In this document: positions 39,783-49,404 of the stretch, in pieces | Numbering within the stretch: position 1 is the stretch's first letter | How the letters are laid out: the number at the start of each line of letters is the position of its first letter | Position numbers and translations under genes: made by a program | The notes under the pieces: model-generated | What the model was told of the DNA's origin: nothing | What the model saw: the letters and a program-made list of their open reading frames with translations, nothing else | Databases searched by the model: none | NCBI RefSeq assembly: GCF_000150955.2 | Contig: NC_011677.1 | Coordinates: 520,078 to 584,077, forward strand | Direction of reading: 5' to 3' | DNA from: Phaeodactylum tricornutum CCAP 1055/1 | Taxonomy: Eukaryota > Bacillariophyta > Bacillariophyceae > Surirellales > Neidiaceae | Length of the DNA: 64,000 nt

Positions 39783-40598
39783 TTAACTTAGGTATCTTGG
39801 GCGTTTTGTGTAATGATACATTAATTGATCATGGGAAAATCGATACTCACGACCAACTCGGACGCAATCTCGGAGGGCTATCCATGCTAAAATCATTTCA
39901 TCATTGCCCTCCATCGTATTGTGAAGCTGACCACAAAGTTGGTCCAAATCGCTATATTTGAGTGCATGGATCATTGCCTCTCGAGCAATCTCTTGCTCCT
40001 GTGGAGATAGCAAACAAGGGACCATTTTCGGTGGTGGCAATTGAAATGGAATTCGACTCTTCGAGTGAAAGACAACCACGGCCCGAAACGACATCCAAGT
40101 GCCGTAAATGGGATGTACAGCCAAGTGAGTGTGCGGATCTAAGTAGGCAAATCCGCTAACACTAGCGATTCGCTGCATGGACACCAGCTTCTCAATTTCG
40201 TGGGTGGAGGCCCAGTGAAGCTCAAATCGATCCCTGTTTGCATTACCACCCTCGAGGGACAAGAAGTAGCTCTTGACAATAGCCGTGATTGTATCTTTAC
40301 AAAAGGTATCCAGCGGGTGCTTGCGCTGCTCAGCCGACAGCTGCTGGCCAATGGTGGAACGAGTGCTCCACCAGCGTTTGAAATACGGCCACATGTTCTT
40401 GGTATTTCCAATTAGAAAAGCGCCCGATATGTCTTTTTCGTCCAAAATTGATAGCCCATTTGCTTGCTGCTGAAGCCATTCATTGTACCAGCGTGGGTGG
40501 AAGGGATGGCAGATATCGAAGCCATTTCGATGTAAATTCTCGGCTAGTCTGTGAAAAGAGGTTTGAGCGAGGGCCGCTACGTCTTCCTCGTCGGGCAT
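39783..40598 (-). CDS. MMACHC/CblC-like cobalamin-processing protein
   Basis: 271 aa, ATG 40598. Resembles human MMACHC over most of its length: FDICHPFHPRWYNEWL (cf. the PFKVGWYNE region), LDEKDISGAFLIGNTKNMWPYF, an EIEKLVSMQRIASVSGFAYL helix, HPIYGTWMSFRAVVVF (cf. FGGWFAIRGVVL), LPPPKMVPCLLSP, and a C-terminal EYRFSHDQLMYHY matching the RYSEEQKAYF segment. MMACHC removes upper-axial ligands of cobalamin with glutathione or flavin help, feeding methionine synthase and methylmalonyl-CoA mutase. Diatoms commonly use vitamin B12, so the role is plausible. A GTGAGT occurs near the end (about 39850), but reading through it keeps family similarity, so no intron is proposed. Confidence 0.75.
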   Translation of the reverse strand: MPDEEDVAALAQTSFHRLAENLHRNGFDICHPFHPRWYNEWLQQQANGLSILDEKDISGAFLIGNTKNMWPYFKRWWSTRSTIGQQLSAEQRKHPLDTFCKDTITAIVKSYFLSLEGGNANRDRFELHWASTHEIEKLVSMQRIASVSGFAYLDPHTHLAVHPIYGTWMSFRAVVVFHSKSRIPFQLPPPKMVPCLLSPQEQEIAREAMIHALKYSDLDQLCGQLHNTMEGNDEMILAWIALRDCVRVGREYRFSHDQLMYHYTKRPRYLS

Positions 40599-41213
40599 GC
40601 CGTGAAAATTAGATATGCTTCACCTTCTGACACTGGATTGATATCCAACAAGAAGCAATGGTTGGCATCCCGTACGATACATTTGTTGTCTCACAGGCAA
40701 CGATCGACTGACTCTGATCTTGCTGCGACTAATTCTTCGCATATATCATATATAACGACAGTGGCAGTAGAAATGAAGAAATAAGGCAGAACATTATAAT
40801 GGACACGAATGCGACAGTTAATTTCTTCTGGAATCGAGTTTCTCACGAGGAAGTTTTCCGGTTTTTTTTTTAACTGTAAATGAAAATTGCTATCATAGTC
40901 ACTATTTGTTGATAGTGATAGTTTATTGAATAGCGCGCGCGGCAAACGGAAAGGGTGACCGCCAAACCAATAGCAAAACCAAAGTGACACAATGAGCCAC
41001 TGGACTTTGTAGGGTTCCTATTTTGATCTTATCGACCTCCACATTTTCACCTAATCGAAATGCCAATTGCCTATGCAATGGATGTGTGAGTAGAGGTTGC
41101 ATACGGTATACCCGTTTTCTTCCTTTAATACCCGTCTGATTCAATCAAAAAGTCCTATCCAAAACTGACCCCAAAGATTCATAGCTACGACCCAGACTCC
41201 CCAGTAGATATAG
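40599..41213. other. Intergenic, no gene seen
   Basis: About 615 bp, AT-rich, with a run of T near 40861-40872 and the imperfect dyad GTTGATAGTGATAG near 40908. No frame or RNA gene is supported. Confidence 0.35.
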
Positions 41214-41222
41214 TAAAATAAT

Positions 41223-41360
41223 GAGGAAATTCACTAAAGGGGATGGAAAAAGGTGAAAACTCCCTTAAAGGGGACAGAACGTGTTCACTCTAAGTAGCAT
41301 CATTTGGCGCTCAAACATTGTTATGTATTCAAACTATTTAAACTAAACAACAAAATTTTA
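41223..41360 (+). repeat. MITE left inverted repeat
   Basis: Contains an ATG-led frame MALKHCYVFKLFKLNNKILT near 41304-41363. The same peptide is encoded on the opposite strand by the other arm. Confidence 0.8.
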
Positions 41361-41691
41361 ACCTTGATGCCGACGTTTCCCGCCACGATGTTTATTGCAT
41401 GGTCTCCGATGAGAGTGAGATATGCGATCGTACTCGTCTTCGTCGTTGGTAAAAAGTGCCACCCACCGCTTGGGATGCTGAACAATCAACGTACCTCGCA
41501 TTCGGACGACGGCGCGATTGCTGGAGATCGAACGACGTTGTGGCGGTCGTCGAAGACTCGGAGGGGTCGACGATCCCTTCCAAAATTCGATGGGGATCGT
41601 ACAAATAAAACGTAACCTCGGCATTGACGTGTGCCAGTGAATGCTTGTCATGTTGGGGCTGCTTTCTCATCCAACACGCAGATTTCCTCGT

Positions 41692-41829
41692 TAAAATTTT
41701 GTTGTTTAGTTTAAATAGTTTGAATACATAACAATGTTTGAGCGCCAAATGATGCTACTTAGAGTGAACACGTTCTGTCCCCTTTAAGGGAGTTTTCACC
41801 TTTTTCCATCCCCTTTAGTGAATTTCCTC
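41692..41829 (-). repeat. MITE right inverted repeat
   Basis: Inverted copy of the left arm, ending GTGAATTTCCTC immediately before the 9-bp duplication. Confidence 0.8.
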
Positions 41830-41838
41830 TAAAATAAT

Positions 41839-42177
41839 CTTGCAGCTTTTCTAAACGTAGTAATTTGGTTGGTTTGGTTCAAAGGGGACTGAAAAGTGAA
41901 GCCTGGGACTCGAAGATACCGTTTCCGGGTGCTGACAGTCACCGTTGGCTGCACTTCAAGAGGTGTCCACGAGTACAATTTCCGTTGTTGATCGTCCGTA
42001 GCTTCGGTGGCAACTTCGAACCCGATCCAGCATCGTGGCCCGAAGGAGTGATCAGTTAGAAGATTGGCGCCAAACAAAACATCACAAAAGAAAGACGCCT
42101 AACAGTACAGTTCAAGGTGATCCAAGTGTGGTTGGAATCCTATTGCGGCGCTACGTTACGTTTGGTGACTGAAACCG
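41839..42177. other. Intergenic, upstream of the Lon-domain gene
   Basis: About 340 bp; presumably the promoter and leader of the following gene. Nothing specific is recognised. Confidence 0.3.
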
Positions 42178-43725
42178 ATGATCCCGACCACGAGTAGGCA
42201 AGCTTTTGTTGTCGTCGCTATTACCTTTGCCGCGCTGGTTATCGGTGCTCGAGCCGCTTTTTTTTCTGCGCAGCCATCCTTACCATCCACATGCCCAAGA
42301 CCAAGTCAAACAAGCGCACGATCTGTATTTCAACACAAACGCACCAGCCAAGGTCGAGCGACTAGAATTCCAACAACCCGATTCCACAAACAACAGATCT
42401 CGTGCTCCCCAACTGCGCTGTGCGTTTGTAGCGTACACGGACAACGCCGGGATGTGACAATTCCTCTTCTCGATCTGATCATCGCCGAGACGGATGAGGA
42501 TAGTTACTTGTCGGAAGAGGACGAACTGACTGAATCCATGGTCCAGCCCCTGCCATCGACACACTTACCCGATGAACTAACAACTCTCAACGTCTACGGG
42601 ATGCAGCTGAGCCGTCCTGTACACAAACGCATTATCCAAGATGCCTTGGAACGGGGCGAAAGGAACGGAGTGGGCGAGTTGAATGGGATGGAAAAGGTGT
42701 TTGGGCACGTCGCGTACAAACCCAACGCCAATAGCTTGATCGGAGCCATCGGTTGCACGGCCGAGATACTGATGCAAGCAAACACTGGAGACCTAGACGG
42801 GGATGATGATAATATTGTGGATCCGGAAGAAGACAGTATACCTCAGACGGTTCTTTGTCGAGGATCGTATCGGTTCATTGTTAAAGAACTCGTCCAGACG
42901 ATTCCGTTTCCGGTCGCAATTGTCGATGAGCTTTGTGATGAAGAAACTGGTAATTTGACGACCAACGCAACAATCGTGTCAGCCGTAGAGGAGGACGAGG
43001 AAGACGACGACGAAGAGGATATGATTGACGACCACGCCACGCCCGCTGAATTGGAAAAACGCTGCATGGTTGCCATGAAAGACTACGTGGATCAGCAGCT
43101 GGATGTCTTGATACGAGACATGACTCCTCTCGAGCAATCCATTCTGGAAGACACGGATAACCGCGTCAACTTAACGGCTCAGCGCCATGCTGCTGAAGAA
43201 GCTGCAGCCGTGTACAGCGTTTTTGAGCAGTATCTGGTTGATTTATGCCCAGGACCAACCGAGCGGTACTTTGCAGTTGCGTTTCTGGCCGCAGAAATGG
43301 CTAACATGGAGAATGATGTCCGGCGGACCATATTACGACTTACAAACGGTATCGATCGACTACGATACGTAACCCACGCATTAGAAGAAGTCGTAGGTAT
43401 GGCGCGGGCACGTAGGATGGCGCACGCTATCACTGATCCGGTAAATGACGACCGAGAGAGTACCGATGAGAATTCCTTGATGAATTTGAAGGTTGGGACA
43501 CCGGCCTTGCCACCTTGGGCCAAGTCAATTCGGCAAGGGATGCGGGTTGAATACTACTGGAACGAAGTAGAGGGTTGGTGCGAAGGAACCGTGATGGAGG
43601 AGCCCATCCAGATCGTGGACGAAATTATCATGACGGTGCGTTTTAGTGACGGGGAAACACACAGGTTGCCGTTCACTGCAGACGAGAAAGTACGATGGCG
43701 ACCACCGCAACAATCGTCTGAGTAG
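42178..43725 (+). CDS. Plastid-type Lon substrate-binding-domain protein
   Basis: 515 aa. Signal peptide FVVVAITFAALVIGARA/AFF with the Phe motif, then a Ser/Thr/Arg-rich transit-like region to about 90. Residues about 95-290 resemble the N-terminal substrate-binding (PUA-like) domain of Lon proteases: LLDLIIAE, VFGHVAYKPN, GAIGCTAEILMQAN, VLCRGSYRFIVKELVQ, PFPVAIVDELCDE, with an acidic insertion (DGDDDNIVDPEEDS). A helical region follows (about 300-430), and the end (GMRVEYYWNEVEGWCEGTV...VRFSDGETHRLPF) is like a small Tudor/SH3 barrel. There is no AAA+ or Lon protease domain. Plant plastids have stand-alone Lon-domain proteins of unknown role. Substrate recognition or adaptor work is inferred. 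Confidence 0.7.
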   Translation: MIPTTSRQAFVVVAITFAALVIGARAAFFSAQPSLPSTCPRPSQTSARSVFQHKRTSQGRATRIPTTRFHKQQISCSPTALCVCSVHGQRRDVTIPLLDLIIAETDEDSYLSEEDELTESMVQPLPSTHLPDELTTLNVYGMQLSRPVHKRIIQDALERGERNGVGELNGMEKVFGHVAYKPNANSLIGAIGCTAEILMQANTGDLDGDDDNIVDPEEDSIPQTVLCRGSYRFIVKELVQTIPFPVAIVDELCDEETGNLTTNATIVSAVEEDEEDDDEEDMIDDHATPAELEKRCMVAMKDYVDQQLDVLIRDMTPLEQSILEDTDNRVNLTAQRHAAEEAAAVYSVFEQYLVDLCPGPTERYFAVAFLAAEMANMENDVRRTILRLTNGIDRLRYVTHALEEVVGMARARRMAHAITDPVNDDRESTDENSLMNLKVGTPALPPWAKSIRQGMRVEYYWNEVEGWCEGTVMEEPIQIVDEIIMTVRFSDGETHRLPFTADEKVRWRPPQQSSE

Positions 43726-44359
43726 CCTGAAAAATTTGTAGCCATCTGTGCAACAAATTCATTAGAAGAGATAGCAAAGCTTCGAATGACAGCCTATTTT
43801 TTGTAGGGCCGTGTTGGTCGCAAAGCCATTCCAACCGAGTTGCGAAATCCCGATTGTGATCGTTTCACAATGCATTTTGTCTTGAACAATTCGCAGGGCA
43901 TTACCCCACTTTAAAGTCATTCATTTAAACAACACGGATTTCGTATTTTAGCTTCGTTGGTTTTTGTCTTCGAGTTTGCCATTTGAATGCCGCGATGGGC
44001 CTTTTTTTCCTGCGTGGGAATGTCGTGCCAGAGACTGCGGACCTTCTACAATCGGTTACTGTCTCCGTCTCGACTACGTAAGATTCACTTTGATTCTTGG
44101 AAGAGATGCGTTGTGGTCACAAAAAATGTCGGGACCGGGATGTCATGCAATGCAAACAAAGAGTAACGAACGCATGAATGCCATCAGAGCAATCTTGACA
44201 CTTCGTTTCTTACAATGAAATAGAATAGGTGCTCTAGTGTACTTAGACGTTGTACATTGTCGCATTTTAGACCAAGACCTGCTTTCCTTTCTAACTATAA
44301 AGTGCTCCAATACTTTGGTCTTCGTCAATCGACCAAAATAATCTGCATGCAATGCAACT
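43726..44359. other. Convergent 3' intergenic region
   Basis: About 630 bp between convergent gene ends. Short frames here are not supported. Confidence 0.35.
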
Positions 44360-46939
44360 TTACTGCAAAAGGATAGTCTGGATGGATCGCGGAGGAATAG
44401 AAGCTGTGACGATAACCTTATCTTGATCTTGAATAGCAAAATTGGCCGATTCTTTGGCTTCGTTGAGAATCACTACCGTCTTAGGCACTTCCCCGTTTGG
44501 CGTTAAGAAAGCTCCCATTTGTAGAAAGGGCCAACCTGTGGTCATGCACACCTCATTTTCGTTGCCGTCATCGTCCGAGAAGAAGGTAGACGAGGCTTCG
44601 CCTGTTGTCTCGTCCACTTTCCACCTGGCTGCTTTCGATGAACAGCTACCCAAGGTGACGGGAGCCCCACCTCGGGGACCATAAGCTCCGCCGTCATTGC
44701 CCAATTGGTGGATGATCAAACAGGGTCGATCGAGTTTGGGATGATTCGTCAAAACAATTTGGAAGAATCTTTGATCGCCTTCCTTCTCCGCGATTGGAAC
44801 AATATCGTAGATTCCCACTTGTCCCGGTTTGCAATCCGTCAAACTCATCGTGCCCAGCGAGGGGTCGGATTTACGGGCAAAACAGGACTTGGTTGGATTC
44901 CCAAGCCAGTCGTGCCCTTGTACCTGAATATGTCGCTTCGAATCGGCGTTCCAGGTAAAGTGCTGTCGGGTGGACCCTTCACACGGCCAGGCCGTAATCT
45001 CCATACCGTGCCGAGCCAAATCGTTCTCCCCGCCGCCGACCACCACTTGCCCGGATGGCCGGAATATCCGGACGCCAGGTTGCGCGTTGGCCGTGACGAG
45101 CCCGGGCACCGCTACCGATCCCGGTCGAACGTAGCGCGAGATGTGTCCCATGTAGTAGTAAATTGGCTGAACGGCAACGCCAACGTCTAGAAACTTGGCG
45201 GGAAAACCAAGAGCGTTGAGTTCTTCCCGAGTCCTACCGTCTCCGATATTCACCTTGCCCATAGGCCCGTCGGTTTCAAAGTCGGGCAGAGGTGGTGTAT
45301 GGGGATCTGCGTTCAAAGCGCGGTGGGGGACGGCCAGAAGGGACGACTCACACAAGTTCCCTAGATGATTAGGTCCGCCGATACTGTCGAGGAGTAGATT
45401 CCATTCCACCCAACCATGACTACCAGCCGCCAGGTCGGCCAGTATCGTGTGGGCGTAGCGCTCCGCCCGCGCCCAGTAAATGTTAATGTCGCCACCGGCG
45501 TAGCCAGTGGTTGGGCAGTGGCACGCTTCGGAATTGAAGAGAATGTGGTTTGATTGGATCCCGTAGGTTTGCATGTCCTCTTGAAACTGGTGTAGATTGG
45601 CGTTACCCAGAGCACCGTCGAGGAGACGGTCCATACCTCCAGCGTACCAGTGGTAGGCGGTCCCGTCCACATAACGGGACGCATTGCTCGACGCGTTGAG
45701 CATTTTCTGCCCCCAAATATTGATGTGATCCTTGTTGTGATCAAACATGAATATCTTCAGATCGGGATGATCTCGTTCAAGTTGTGGACCCAAATGGTTG
45801 GTGAGAAAATCGTGCTGGGTGGTCGGTGTGTAGGCACACGCTTCCCATGGTGCGGCGAATTCCGGTTCGTTCTGTACCGTCACGCCCCAGAGCGGCAATC
45901 CCAAGTCTCGGTAGGCAGTGACAAATTTGGAGAAATAGAGGGCCCAGGAAGCGGCGTAGCGGGATTGGGAACCGACGCCCTCGCGCAGACAGGTGGGTTC
46001 GGCGCTGTAGGTCATTTTTGCGGCGTGCGTGGCGTTCTTGGCGTCCTCCCATGTCGGTTTTTTCATCCAAGCCGGCGGTGACCAGGGACTAGCGTAGAGT
46101 CGCAAATTTCCTTCGTAGGCGTCCTCACTCGGCCAGCCTTGACGCAAGATTGACGTGGCGCGCAAGGCCATATCCACCATACCCACTTCGACGTCGTGGT
46201 GGACACCAACGTCAAAGTGGTCGAGGGGGAAATCGTCCTCGACATCGTCAAAGGTGTAGCTTTTGACGGAGAAATCACACGAATTGATGTGGACCCGTCC
46301 CAATGCGTATCCCAGTCCTTGCGCCCCGAACAACAGTTCCATGACGGCCTGCTTGCCCTGTTCGGAAAGGCGTTGATAATTCCGCCCGGAGGCTTCGGTA
46401 AAGGCGCCACCGAATCCTAGGATGGGCGTCTGGTGTGTGGGAAATGCAACCGCGGAAAAGTTGACACGTAGTATTGCGTCGGGAGAGCCGTAGGCGTCCA
46501 AGGGCAAAACCGGCGGACGCCCACGCTGGTTGGTAAACAATGTAGTGTGCCGGGATGCCGGGAAACATGGCTGATCGGACCACTGCCGCGACGGTTCCTT
46601 GAGGGAAGTTTGAATCATGCGTACGGAAGTAGACGTGTCGTCGTAAAACTGACAAAGCGGACGGTACCGGATGGAACGGTCCGTGGAGGAGGCGGCCGTG
46701 GGATCCTGTGAATCGGGCACTCCGACGGGGACGCTAGAGTCGAGGTCTTCCGGAACGCGGGTCCATCCCAAAGTGGTTCCCAGGAGGACACCAACCGTCA
46801 CCAATGCACAGACCAAATTTCGTCCCCGGGGAGACGGATCCGTTGTGCGAGACGGGGAAATCATGGAAGTGGAAGTCTCCCGCAAGGGTTCGGTCTCGCC
46901 GGCCGCAATTTCGGTGTATCCACGACGTCCATTCATCAT
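44360..46939 (-). CDS. GH30-family glucosylceramidase-like enzyme
   Basis: 859 aa from ATG 46939 (a second ATG follows directly; the frame begins at a TTG). A cytoplasmic tail, then one hydrophobic helix (LVCALVTVGVLLGTTLGW) form a type II anchor. The catalytic TIM barrel starts GFGGAFTEASGRNYQ and runs through LYASPWSPPAWMK; the acid/base Glu lies near 358 in VQNEPEF and the nucleophile Glu near 471 in FNSEACH, both standard for family 30. GSHGWVEWNLLLD and PIYYYMGHISRYVRPGS follow, as in lysosomal beta-glucocerebrosidase. The C-terminal 150 residues (QGHDWLGNPTKSCF, LVLTNHPKLDRPC) resemble a ricin-type beta-trefoil. The substrate is probably a beta-glucosyl lipid or glycan in the secretory or lysosomal pathway. 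Confidence 0.85.
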   Translation of the reverse strand: MMNGRRGYTEIAAGETEPLRETSTSMISPSRTTDPSPRGRNLVCALVTVGVLLGTTLGWTRVPEDLDSSVPVGVPDSQDPTAASSTDRSIRYRPLCQFYDDTSTSVRMIQTSLKEPSRQWSDQPCFPASRHTTLFTNQRGRPPVLPLDAYGSPDAILRVNFSAVAFPTHQTPILGFGGAFTEASGRNYQRLSEQGKQAVMELLFGAQGLGYALGRVHINSCDFSVKSYTFDDVEDDFPLDHFDVGVHHDVEVGMVDMALRATSILRQGWPSEDAYEGNLRLYASPWSPPAWMKKPTWEDAKNATHAAKMTYSAEPTCLREGVGSQSRYAASWALYFSKFVTAYRDLGLPLWGVTVQNEPEFAAPWEACAYTPTTQHDFLTNHLGPQLERDHPDLKIFMFDHNKDHINIWGQKMLNASSNASRYVDGTAYHWYAGGMDRLLDGALGNANLHQFQEDMQTYGIQSNHILFNSEACHCPTTGYAGGDINIYWARAERYAHTILADLAAGSHGWVEWNLLLDSIGGPNHLGNLCESSLLAVPHRALNADPHTPPLPDFETDGPMGKVNIGDGRTREELNALGFPAKFLDVGVAVQPIYYYMGHISRYVRPGSVAVPGLVTANAQPGVRIFRPSGQVVVGGGENDLARHGMEITAWPCEGSTRQHFTWNADSKRHIQVQGHDWLGNPTKSCFARKSDPSLGTMSLTDCKPGQVGIYDIVPIAEKEGDQRFFQIVLTNHPKLDRPCLIIHQLGNDGGAYGPRGGAPVTLGSCSSKAARWKVDETTGEASSTFFSDDDGNENEVCMTTGWPFLQMGAFLTPNGEVPKTVVILNEAKESANFAIQDQDKVIVTASIPPRSIQTILLQ

Positions 46940-47556
46940 CGTCACCAAGCTCTCTACCTAGCTAGGTAGGTAGCTGTAGATGAAAGTGAGCGACTATGAG
47001 CGTGTTCGCTCGTGTCTTGTGTATGTTTTCACACAACGGTACACGAATCAATAAAGGGAACGCTTGAAATAGTCGATCACTGTCAATCACTGTCAATCTT
47101 TCCATTCATTGACAGGGTGAGGGACGAGGCCCAAAGGTCAGGTCGGCTCGGCTCGTTGCTTCGTTCCCGTCCATCGATCCTAGCGGAGACGGCTTGGGCG
47201 TGATCCAGATCTCTTGACGACAACTTCGGACAGATTGCATCCAATGATTTCTTTGACACCCAGAGAACACGAATCAAGCCGCGAACCAATTACCGTTCAA
47301 TCGTACGTTGAAGTGTCGCAAAGGACGGCCTTTGCGACGAATCCAACAAGAACAGCTAGAAAACCGGTAGACTTACATTTAGGATAACAACCCCGGATGA
47401 GCGCTTGACATAGGGGTTTTCTCCTTTCGTGACCAGTCGACAGAGATAGAATTGTGTGTGAGATCTCGACTTGTCTGTGAAACAACCTTGTGCGACAGCG
47501 TTCTCGTTTGGAACGTTCCCGTCGAAAAACAGAGACGCTGTGTTCTCTTCCAGGAA
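46940..47556. promoter_or_regulatory. Divergent promoter region with tandem TCACTGTCA
   Basis: About 620 bp. Two exact TCACTGTCA copies at 47077-47085 and 47087-47095 form a 10-bp tandem repeat; a CATTGACAG follows at 47107. CTAGCTAGGTAGGTAGC near 46961 is a local simple repeat. Confidence 0.45.
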
Positions 47557-48324
47557 ATGACACCCAGATTGCCTTCTGTCTTGCTCCTTTCTTACCTCAC
47601 CTTCTTAGTCGCCGCCACAGCGTTCAGCTTTTCCACTTGCCGCGCCGATCGCACTAGAAACGACCAAGCTAGGCACGTCATCGACACCATGTCCATCACC
47701 GCATCCAAAGCGGCGTCTCGATTGTTCGTTGGCAAGCTACAGCCAGAAAGCACGGCGCTTCTGCTTTGTGATATGCAGGAACGGTTCCGTCCCTTGATAC
47801 ACAACATGGAAACCGTAGTCAACACCTGTCGCTACATGACTTCCGTCGGAAAAGCTCTCAACGTACCGGTTCTCGCGACACAGCAGTATACCAAAGTCTT
47901 TGGTGAGACCGTTCCCGACTGTTTCGCCGACCCGCAAGACCTGCAAACAATACCTAACTTCGACAAAAAGAAATTTAGCATGTTGACGGAAGACGTCGAC
48001 AGGGTCTTGGACGAGTGGAAAAAAGACACGTACATTATTATGGGTATTGAAGCACACGTATGCGTCCAGCAGACTTGTCTAGATTTATTGGAACGTGGAG
48101 CGAACGTGCATGTGATTGCCGACGCCGTCAGTTCGCAGCAGGCCTACGATCGGGAAATTGCTCTGCAACGCCTCCAAGCGGCGGGATGCTTTTTGACGAC
48201 GGCCCAATCGGCCGCCTTTATGCTCCTGCAGTCGGCGGATCATTCAAATTTCAAGGCCGTCAGCAAACTGACGGTGGAGCATATGAAGCTGCCGAACGAA
48301 TTCAATCTTGCGCTTACGAAGTAG
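47557..48324 (+). CDS. Isochorismatase-family hydrolase
   Basis: 255 aa from ATG 47557; an earlier non-ATG opening at 47452 is ignored because this ATG begins a signal peptide (LPSVLLLSYLTFLVAATA/FSF, Phe-type). The cysteine-hydrolase domain has the three family catalytic positions: Asp in LLLCDMQERF, a Lys in NFDKKKFSM, and Cys in GIEAHVCVQQT. LERGANVHVIADAVSSQ is the conserved strand before the final helices. It resembles ISOC1/ISOC2-type proteins of eukaryotes whose substrates are mostly unknown. The N-terminus suggests plastid or secretory delivery; if translation instead began at Met45 (MSITASK), the product would be cytosolic or mitochondrial. Confidence 0.8.
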   Translation: MTPRLPSVLLLSYLTFLVAATAFSFSTCRADRTRNDQARHVIDTMSITASKAASRLFVGKLQPESTALLLCDMQERFRPLIHNMETVVNTCRYMTSVGKALNVPVLATQQYTKVFGETVPDCFADPQDLQTIPNFDKKKFSMLTEDVDRVLDEWKKDTYIIMGIEAHVCVQQTCLDLLERGANVHVIADAVSSQQAYDREIALQRLQAAGCFLTTAQSAAFMLLQSADHSNFKAVSKLTVEHMKLPNEFNLALTK

Positions 48325-48399
48325 CGCTAAAGCTTGCGCACTACCTATGCACTTACACAATCAACGAATAGCTCTAGCTACTTACAAAGCATCATTTTC

Positions 48400-49404
48400 T
48401 TAAGTGTTTCCCTTCTTTTGCATGGCTTGAATAACTAATGAAAATTCATCTAGCCGACCCGTGGGCACTAGTTCTAGGATTGGGTATTCGATAACCGTCA
48501 TACCTTGAAGAGCCGCGGACAAAGTTGATGCCTTGTCCAACTGTACATATTTTGGCTGGTTGGATGGAGATGGAATCCTTTTGAGCAAAATGACATAGCC
48601 GTCCAGACTCTCCTTTTGGGGGAGGGGCAAAACCTTCAAAATTGCGTCAAGAGTAGTAGTCTCGGCAGCAACTAGCGAAATTCTCTGAGGAGCTGTCCGT
48701 AATGTCTTGACCTCGGAAGAATCCGTACAAGTATTCTCCTGATGCTGGACTACATCGCCGTGAATGCACCATTCTATGAACCAATGCAAGACCTCCTTTT
48801 TGCAATAGGACTTATTGTCCTTGTGGCGTTGCATTCCATGGGGCATAAACATGATACTGGTTCCCCGACGCTGCGCCTGTCTTTGGAAGCTGCGCCATTT
48901 GGGATGTACGTGTTGTACAGCATGGCCGGAAAACCCCATCGTATTTTTTTCGGCGCGTATCGGCATCGATGACGCAAATGCGGGAGTTGTGGCGGCTGCT
49001 CTCAATATCGGATGCTCTTCTACGGCGTGGTTCGCTTCGTCGATAGCACTCGTGCGCAGACGCTTATTGTGCGCGTGTGGCTGTCCGTGACCCTGACCGC
49101 AGGGTGCCGCTCCGGATTGCTCCAAAAGCCGTTTGCCCGCTTCGACCGTGTTCAGTACATCTTCCAAGAAATGGAAGTCGCTGTTCATGACATTATCGTT
49201 CATACGAGAAACTGTCAAAAAGGCAGTCCGGTCTCGCTTGCCATTGCACCCAGTCCTGCTCTTGTGGGCTCGGCAGCATGTCAACGAACATGAGCGGAAG
49301 GAACAACGCGGGCATTGATAGAGAAAAGGGCTTTGCTGGCATTCTTGGCATTTCTGCACGATCAAAGTGTCGACGTCTTTTAGAGCTTCATTCTTCATCG
49401 TCAT
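48400..49404 (-). CDS. ZNHIT6: Box C/D snoRNP assembly factor, zf-HIT protein
   Basis: 334 aa, ATG 49404. The N-terminal HIT-type zinc finger has eight ligand positions: CQECQQSPFLYQCPRCSFRSCSLTCCRAHK, followed by TGCNGKRDRTAFL and FHFLEDV, the sequence after the finger in BCD1/ZNHIT6. The middle region is variable. The C-terminal part has a conserved GTSIMFMPHGMQRHKDNKSY segment and EWCIHGDVV, as in the BCD1 C-terminal domain. The protein helps assemble box C/D snoRNPs with the R2TP complex, in the nucleus. No targeting signal other than basic residues. Confidence 0.8.
   Translation of the reverse strand: MTMKNEALKDVDTLIVQKCQECQQSPFLYQCPRCSFRSCSLTCCRAHKSRTGCNGKRDRTAFLTVSRMNDNVMNSDFHFLEDVLNTVEAGKRLLEQSGAAPCGQGHGQPHAHNKRLRTSAIDEANHAVEEHPILRAAATTPAFASSMPIRAEKNTMGFSGHAVQHVHPKWRSFQRQAQRRGTSIMFMPHGMQRHKDNKSYCKKEVLHWFIEWCIHGDVVQHQENTCTDSSEVKTLRTAPQRISLVAAETTTLDAILKVLPLPQKESLDGYVILLKRIPSPSNQPKYVQLDKASTLSAALQGMTVIEYPILELVPTGRLDEFSLVIQAMQKKGNT

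Larger units (their letters stand above)
41214..41838. mobile_element. 607-bp MULE-type MITE with 9-bp target duplication
   Basis: The element is 41223-41829. Its ends are inverted repeats of about 130-140 bp that look perfect (left 41223-41360, right 41692-41829), starting GAGGAAATTCACTAAAGG. It is flanked by the direct 9-bp duplication TAAAATAAT (41214-41222 and 41830-41838), the size made by Mutator-like transposases. There is no transposase inside; the unique centre (about 330 bp) is GC-richer than the termini. It is non-autonomous, and the lack of divergence between the arms suggests a recent insertion. Confidence 0.88.

Noticed and set aside
39840-39870. A GTGAGT donor near the 3' end of the MMACHC-like gene
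   Set aside because: Reading through retains similarity to the MMACHC C-terminal EEQKAYF segment; no better exon follows.
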